Shown here one piece after another: positions 59,687 through 64,000 of a stretch of 64,000 nucleotides of DNA (positions are counted from its first letter, which is position 1; each line of letters begins with the position of its first letter). Source of the stretch: Pseudoneobacillus sp042683745 (GTDB lineage: Bacteria > Bacillota > Bacilli > Bacillales > Cytobacillaceae); the NCBI RefSeq assembly GCF_042683745.1, contig NZ_JBHUJX010000036.1, positions 248,001 to 312,000 of the forward strand, read 5' to 3'. Both the position numbers and the translations under genes were made by a program. A model generated the notes under the pieces. It did not search any database. It had not been told where the DNA came from and saw nothing but the letters and a program-made list of their open reading frames with translations.

Positions 59687-61073
59687 GCGTCCAGCCTTCA
59701 CCCCATTATTTCGCAAAAGAGATATATTTGAAAGCACCCAATTTCGATTAACGTTATTATATAGCGGATTACTTATGCTTTTTCTAGTCCTTTTTATCGC
59801 TGTTGTCTATACCATATTATATGCGACTATCTTTAAGGATCAAGAACGTGAACTTGAATCTAGTGTCCATCAAGAAGCAAGAAATGTTGAAGAATACTTA
59901 AGATATCAGGACCATAAAGGTGGTTTGGAGTTTCGGAATCAAAAGTCCCTTGAAAAGGATGTTGATCAATTTTTCTATTATGTTGTGAATCGTTCCGGAG
60001 AATTGGTATTGGGAGATGAAGTGATCCCAGAGCTCCGCACTAAAATTTTGACCAGCATCTCAGGTTGGAATCCTAAACGAAATGAGATTCTACAAGAGAC
60101 TTTTCAAGTTGAATTTTTGAAAAAAAGACCCAATGTAAAAGAGAGAAGGGATGAGTTTCGTCCAGCCCGAAAAACAGATACCATTCGATTAATCATCGCT
60201 GGTCAGCCTATTTCCTATAATGGTGAAGTAATTGGCATGCTTTACATCGGTAAAGAAGTTTCATTTGCCTATCAAGTTTTTAAATGGCTACTCATTATCC
60301 TACTAGGATTAGCGATTCTTTTTTCAGGAGTAGCGCTTGTCATCAGTTATTATATGTCTAAAAAGGCTATGGTTCCAATTACACACGCTTTTTCAAGACA
60401 GCGGGAATTTACCGCTGATGCTTCACATGAATTACGGACACCCTTAAGTATCATGCTTTCATCAATCAATGCATTGGAAATGACGTTAGATTTGGAAAAG
60501 GAGGATTACTCAAATAAACTCCTGTTCAATATGAAAAATGAAGTGAAACGGATGACTGGATTAGTTGGGGATTTGTTGACATTGGCTCGGTCTGATTCCG
60601 GAGCGGTAGAACATGTAAATAAAAGATTTGATTTTTATCCAATTGCAGTAGAGGCAGTTGAATCCGTCCGATCTATGGCTGAATCCAAGCAGATCAACCT
60701 TCATTTTAATGCCTCTGAATCACTAATTGTAAATGGGGACCCACAGAGGTTAACACAATTGTTGTATATTTTATTGGACAATGCGATTAAATATACAGCA
60801 CACGGTGGAGAGGCTTATCTTTCCCTAGCAATTAAGGGGAATGAATTACTTATAACTATGAAAGATACTGGAGTCGGAATCCATCCAGAAGATTATGATC
60901 GAATCTTTGAACGATTTTATCGAGCAGATAAAGCAAGGATGCGACAAGAAGGCGGTCATGGGCTTGGACTGGCGATTGCAAAATGGATTGTAGAAAGCCA
61001 TCGAGGAACCATTCAAGTTTCTAGTGAATTAGGAACAGGAAGTACATTTTTGGTAAGAATCCCAGTACATTAA
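59676..61073 (+). CDS. Sensor histidine kinase, partner of the preceding regulator
   Basis: A 465-residue membrane kinase: short basic N-terminus, first transmembrane helix (~24-50), extracytoplasmic sensor domain of ~155 residues (~51-205), second helix (~207-228), then HisKA with FTADASHELRTPLSIML and an HATPase with DNAIKY, DTGVGI and GHGLGLAIAK. No separate HAMP domain is evident; the linker after the second helix is short. The TTG at 59676 is 12 bases after AGAGGGG; an earlier TTG at 59664 touches that site. Ends in a family 2 hairpin. The signal could be wall or membrane stress, judged from neighbours only. Confidence 0.9.
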   Translation: MRTKRPAFTPLFRKRDIFESTQFRLTLLYSGLLMLFLVLFIAVVYTILYATIFKDQERELESSVHQEARNVEEYLRYQDHKGGLEFRNQKSLEKDVDQFFYYVVNRSGELVLGDEVIPELRTKILTSISGWNPKRNEILQETFQVEFLKKRPNVKERRDEFRPARKTDTIRLIIAGQPISYNGEVIGMLYIGKEVSFAYQVFKWLLIILLGLAILFSGVALVISYYMSKKAMVPITHAFSRQREFTADASHELRTPLSIMLSSINALEMTLDLEKEDYSNKLLFNMKNEVKRMTGLVGDLLTLARSDSGAVEHVNKRFDFYPIAVEAVESVRSMAESKQINLHFNASESLIVNGDPQRLTQLLYILLDNAIKYTAHGGEAYLSLAIKGNELLITMKDTGVGIHPEDYDRIFERFYRADKARMRQEGGHGLGLAIAKWIVESHRGTIQVSSELGTGSTFLVRIPVH

Positions 61074-61078
61074 AAACA

Positions 61079-61119
61079 GGGAAGGTTCTTCTGCTTCCAA
61101 GAAGCAAAAGAACCTTCCC
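61079..61119 (+). repeat. Family 2 hairpin repeat, copy 5 (compensated stem)
   Basis: GGGAAGGTTCTTCTGCTTC pairs with GAAGCAAAAGAACCTTCCC. Where other copies have a C-G pair this one has A-T, a compensatory change. Terminator between convergent genes. Confidence 0.85.
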
Positions 61120-61124
61120 CTTGC

Positions 61125-61796
61125 TTATTTTTTATCTCCACGATATAATTCTCGACTCTTATATCCCTTAGCCAAAATTTCTTTCATTTCTTCTCGTCTT
61201 TTTACTTTTGTTGACTCTTGCTTGGCACTATACACATAACGGGCCCAGTCTTTACGGTACCCTGGCGTGAGTAATTGATAGAAAACAAGTAAATCTGGAG
61301 TATCTTGCAAATCTTTTTCTATATCTGGAATCATTGCGATATAATCGTCTACACATTGACTCGCTTTTGTAGATACCCGATTTTTATTTCGAGACTCTTC
61401 TTTTAAGCCAACGATTGTAAAGACAGGATCTAATCCAACCATCCGCGCAAATTTAATGTTACTTGTCCCGATATAACCCTCTTCATTTGCACCTAACCCA
61501 TCCAATAAATCATCGCGATGAATAAACGTAGAATATACCTTATTCCCCTTTTTCGGATAAGCCAAATAGATATAACCATTATTATTTAAATAATCTTTTT
61601 GGATAACCTTATTAACGAGTTCTTTTAGTGAATCCATATCAAGGACAAAAGCAAAAATAAGATCATATTTACTCTCTGTGAGATCAGTATCATATTCTGC
61701 TAAATCTGCTAAGTAATTCTCACCTTCTGGTAAATTCAAGACTGCTACTTTCTTATATTTTTGTAAGTTTAGTTTTTCTACTACTGTTTTAGTCAT
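61125..61796 (-). CDS. YdeI/OmpD-associated family protein
   Basis: A 223-residue cytosolic protein. The C-terminal ~60 residues (YQLLTPGYRKDWARYVYSAKQ..TKVKRREEMKEIL) are the bacteriocin-protection YdeI/OmpD-associated domain; the N-terminal ~150 residues are a domain common in Bacillus proteins of this kind (KYKKVAVLNLPEGENYL, DLIFAFVLDMDSLKELV) without known function. The ATG at 61796 after GGGTGGG is preferred; the open frame continues 42 codons upstream but runs through a family 2 hairpin repeat and is therefore an artefact. Reverse strand, downstream of the radical SAM gene. Confidence 0.75.
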   Translation of the reverse strand: MTKTVVEKLNLQKYKKVAVLNLPEGENYLADLAEYDTDLTESKYDLIFAFVLDMDSLKELVNKVIQKDYLNNNGYIYLAYPKKGNKVYSTFIHRDDLLDGLGANEEGYIGTSNIKFARMVGLDPVFTIVGLKEESRNKNRVSTKASQCVDDYIAMIPDIEKDLQDTPDLLVFYQLLTPGYRKDWARYVYSAKQESTKVKRREEMKEILAKGYKSRELYRGDKK

Positions 61797-61850
61797 CGTA
61801 ATCAACCCACCCATAAACATATTCCAATTATGAAGCGCAGGTGAAGCGCA

Positions 61851-61891
61851 GGGACGGTTCTTCTGCTTCCAAGAAGCAAAAGAACCGTCCC
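61851..61891 (+). repeat. Family 2 hairpin repeat, copy 6
   Basis: GGGACGGTTCTTCTGCTTC and GAAGCAAAAGAACCGTCCC with loop CAA, between two co-directional reverse-strand genes. Confidence 0.85.
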
Positions 61892-61911
61892 CATGTTTGT
61901 TCCGTGTTTGT

Positions 61912-62790
61912 TTATTTTCCAAATCTTTTGCGATATCCGCATTTCCTACATAGTTCCTCGACTGCTACTCTTTGTGAAAACCCATCGACAAGCTTAGTGG
62001 CTCGATCCCCTTCGATAATCTCAGAAAAGGGAGTGTTATTAATATTTCCAAGGTTAATCACTCCCTCTCCATCTAAACAACAAGGGATAACTGTTCCGTT
62101 TGCTAAAATTCCCGCTTGATTTCGAAGGCCATAACAGAAGCCTTTCCCATCATCCTCTTCCTCGTGTAACGCAGGCCACTGAAACTCGTAATCTTGATTG
62201 ATGAAAATGCGATCTGCAATTTTTACGCCACTCCCAGGGGTGACTTTCTCTTCAATTTTGTAGTCTAAATTAAATTCTTTCTCAATGATTTCAAGTGATT
62301 GTCTGTTTCGTTGTCGTTCAAGATTCGTTGTATTGTCTTGAGTGAGATTCCATAGTCTTAGCGAAACAATCATTTCTGATTGGCTCGTTGCTTCTTTAAT
62401 AAAAGAAAGTACGCTCCTCACATATCCTTCCCTATCTACAGAACCAGCATGGCCATCAAAGCTATGAAGGGAAAAATTCATTTGTCTTAAAGCAGGCTTA
62501 TTTAATAGTTTGTGCTTATTTTTATTAATTAATGTTCCATTCGTTGTAATATTAACTTTAAACCCTTTTTCATGACTTAAGTCTAACAGTTGGTCTATTT
62601 TAGGATGGAGCAACGGTTCACCTTTTACATGTAAATAAATAAAGTCTGTATGAGGTTTAATTTGATCTAATCTCTTAGAAAAATCCTCCACTGAAATAAA
62701 TTGCTTCTGCCTTTCTGTTGGTGGACAGAAGTGGCAGGCCAAATTGCATACACTGGTAATTTCTAAGTAAAACTTCTTAAACTTTTTCAA
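61912..62790 (-). CDS. Radical SAM/SPASM domain protein
   Basis: A 292-residue radical SAM enzyme. The [4Fe-4S] cluster binding motif is CNLACHFC (Cys15, Cys19, Cys22), followed by the GEPLLHP substrate/SAM motif and TTNGTLI. The C-terminal SPASM-like Cys set (FCYGL, VIPCCLDGEG, ELCRKCGYRKRF) would bind further clusters. Such enzymes often modify peptides, but no precursor peptide gene is visible nearby; the substrate is unknown. The start is TTG at 62790 with GTGGGGAA upstream; the longer open frame runs into a repeat. Reverse strand between mqo and the YdeI-like gene, separated from both by family 2 hairpins. Confidence 0.85.
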   Translation of the reverse strand: MKKFKKFYLEITSVCNLACHFCPPTERQKQFISVEDFSKRLDQIKPHTDFIYLHVKGEPLLHPKIDQLLDLSHEKGFKVNITTNGTLINKNKHKLLNKPALRQMNFSLHSFDGHAGSVDREGYVRSVLSFIKEATSQSEMIVSLRLWNLTQDNTTNLERQRNRQSLEIIEKEFNLDYKIEEKVTPGSGVKIADRIFINQDYEFQWPALHEEEDDGKGFCYGLRNQAGILANGTVIPCCLDGEGVINLGNINNTPFSEIIEGDRATKLVDGFSQRVAVEELCRKCGYRKRFGK

Positions 62791-62827
62791 CCCATATTCC
62801 CCACTTCTTTCACTAATTAAAAACATA

Positions 62828-62869
62828 GGGAACGGTTCTTCTGCTTCGAAGAAGCAAAAGAACCGTCCC
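62828..62869 (+). repeat. Family 2 hairpin repeat, copy 7
   Basis: GGGAACGGTTCTTCTGCTTC (one extra A in the left arm) and GAAGCAAAAGAACCGTCCC with loop GAA, downstream of mqo. Confidence 0.85.
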
Positions 62870-62887
62870 CTTGCATTTATTTAAGAA

Positions 62888-64000
62888 TTAATTATAGACT
62901 AATTCTTTTTGTTCTTTTTTGCTTAAGCCAAGCGCTTCTGCTGTTGAAGTATGAATTTCGTTTAGAAGCTCTGGATTTTCCATTAATGACAATCCATAAG
63001 AAGGGATCATTTCTTTTATTTTCGTTTCCCACTCTGTCATTTGTTGCGGGAAGCATTTTTTAATGACCTCGAGCATAACGTGAACTGCCGTAGAAGCTCC
63101 TGGAGAAGCACCTAGTAATGCTGCAATGGAGCCATCGGCAGCAGTAATCACTTCAGTACCAAATTGAAGCGTTCCTTTTCCGCCTTCAGGAGTATCTTTG
63201 ATTACTTGTACACGTTGGCCAGCTACGACTAAATCCCAATCCTCACTCTTTGCATTCGGGATAAACTCACGCAGTTCTTCCATACGCTGTTCTTTCGATA
63301 ACATTACTTGCTGAATCAGGTATTTTGTCAATGACATCTCTTTTGCACCTGCCGCTAGCATCGTTAACAGATTATTCGGTTTGACGGAAGTTACTAAATC
63401 CAACATGGAACCCGTTTTTAAGAATTTCGGTGAGAAGCCGGCAAATGGTCCAAAAAGCAATGATTTTTCATTGTCGATATATCGTGTGTCAAGATGCGGT
63501 ACTGACATTGGTGGAGCACCCACCTTCGCTTTTCCATATACTTTTGCATGATGTTGGGCAACAACTTCCGGATTATTACACACCATGAAAATTCCACTTA
63601 CTGGGAATCCACCAATATGTTTTCCTTCAGGAATTCCAGACTTTTGTAGTAAATGCAGGCTTTTGCCCCCGCCTCCGATAAAGACAAATTTTGCAGTATG
63701 TCGTTGGACACTACCACTATATGCATTACGGACTTTCAATTCCCATAACCCGTCGTTCGTACGTTTAAGATTATCAACACTATGATTGTATTTAATATCA
63801 ACATTTTTACTCTCTAAGTGATCAAATAACATACGTGTTAAAGCACCAAAGTTAACATCCGTTCCAGAATCGATTTTTGTTGCTGCTATCGGTTCATTTA
63901 TTGTACGGCCTTCCATAATAAGCGGTATCCATTCCAATAGTTTTTCATGGTCATCGGAAAATTCCATCCCTTGAAACAGTGGATTATTTGAAAGCGCTTC
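62888..64000 (-). CDS. mqo: Malate:quinone oxidoreductase (N-terminal part outside window)
   Basis: Membrane-associated FAD enzyme that oxidises malate to oxaloacetate and reduces quinone, an alternative to NAD-dependent malate dehydrogenase. The 370 residues present (of ~500) include NPLFQGMEFSDD, ATKIDSGTDVNFGALTRML, FVFIGGGGKSLHLLQKSGIPE and GTLQFGTEVITAADGSIAALLGASPGAST, all strongly Mqo-like. The frame is open to the window edge, so the N-terminal FAD-binding motif is not visible. It ends with the KKEQKELVYN tail and is followed by a family 2 hairpin. Confidence 0.95.
   Translation of the reverse strand, partial: EALSNNPLFQGMEFSDDHEKLLEWIPLIMEGRTINEPIAATKIDSGTDVNFGALTRMLFDHLESKNVDIKYNHSVDNLKRTNDGLWELKVRNAYSGSVQRHTAKFVFIGGGGKSLHLLQKSGIPEGKHIGGFPVSGIFMVCNNPEVVAQHHAKVYGKAKVGAPPMSVPHLDTRYIDNEKSLLFGPFAGFSPKFLKTGSMLDLVTSVKPNNLLTMLAAGAKEMSLTKYLIQQVMLSKEQRMEELREFIPNAKSEDWDLVVAGQRVQVIKDTPEGGKGTLQFGTEVITAADGSIAALLGASPGASTAVHVMLEVIKKCFPQQMTEWETKIKEMIPSYGLSLMENPELLNEIHTSTAEALGLSKKEQKELVYN

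Noticed and set aside
61797..61922. 42-codon N-terminal extension of the YdeI-like protein
   Set aside because: It is translation of a family 2 hairpin repeat; the ATG at 61796 has its own site and begins the conserved part.
1..64000. rRNA, tRNA, riboswitch, prophage or intact insertion sequence
   Set aside because: None was recognised by reading; the only mobile-looking sequences are small non-coding repeats without a transposase.

Overview
The window reads as chromosome of a low-GC, spore-forming Bacillaceae bacterium (Bacillus/Neobacillus type). Supporting signs are strong AGGAGG-type ribosome binding sites with frequent TTG/GTG starts, U-tailed hairpin terminators, lipoproteins with LAAC lipoboxes, and B. 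subtilis-like gene sets: glpKD, adaA/alkA/ogt, gntRKP with the classical GntR operator, Bce-type RSAB, a YerO/SwrC-like pair, sstT and mqo. No rRNA, tRNA, CRISPR array, phage block or complete insertion sequence was seen.

Layout. 1-14.7 kb: end of a PAS histidine kinase, glpK-glpD (reverse), an LLM flavin oxidoreductase, a maltose acetyltransferase gene broken by one in-frame TGA, two CBO0543-type membrane proteins, a VanY-like carboxypeptidase, a sulfite-oxidase-like molybdoprotein, a diheme cytochrome c, a response regulator with Glu at the phospho-acceptor site, and an alkylation repair operon. 15-27.6 kb: TetR regulator divergent from a SwrC-like RND pump, an SDR reductase, a Bce-type two-component/ABC module and a DUF445 protein. 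28-41.2 kb: a 3D-domain wall protein, gntR-gntK-gntP, an FAD oxidoreductase with an ECF41 sigma factor behind an ECF41-type promoter, and an alpha-glucoside ABC transporter/glucosidase operon with a divergent LacI regulator. 41.4-55.7 kb: two convergent PQQ-type dehydrogenases, an ABC exporter with a divergent TetR regulator, GNAT, PepF, SstT, a CuA-like cupredoxin, an AraC/effector-binding regulator and an MFS transporter. 55.9-61.1 kb: a candidate envelope module (His-rich membrane protein, PspA, degenerate M50-like protein, secreted 52-residue-repeat protein, two-component system). 61.1-64 kb: a YdeI-like protein, a radical SAM/SPASM protein and the C-terminal part of malate:quinone oxidoreductase.

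Two things stand out. First, the pspA operon and the secreted repeat-protein gene share an almost superimposable promoter: two TTTTCAC direct repeats with an 11-bp period, then a TAYTAA -10 at the same distance. This suggests one regulon, plausibly served by the adjacent OmpR-type two-component system. Second, three families of structured intergenic repeats (3, 7 and 3 copies) all sit in the same orientation on this strand whatever the direction of neighbouring genes; one family shows base-pair covariation in its stem. That pattern hints at orientation-dependent, possibly single-strand, mobilisation.

Metabolically, glpKD, gntRKP, the alpha-glucoside operon, two quinoprotein dehydrogenases and mqo describe a strain taking in glycerol, gluconate and alpha-glucosides and feeding electrons to the quinone pool. 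Several cre-like sites indicate CcpA control. All functional calls come from reading the sequence and remembered family knowledge; no search was run.
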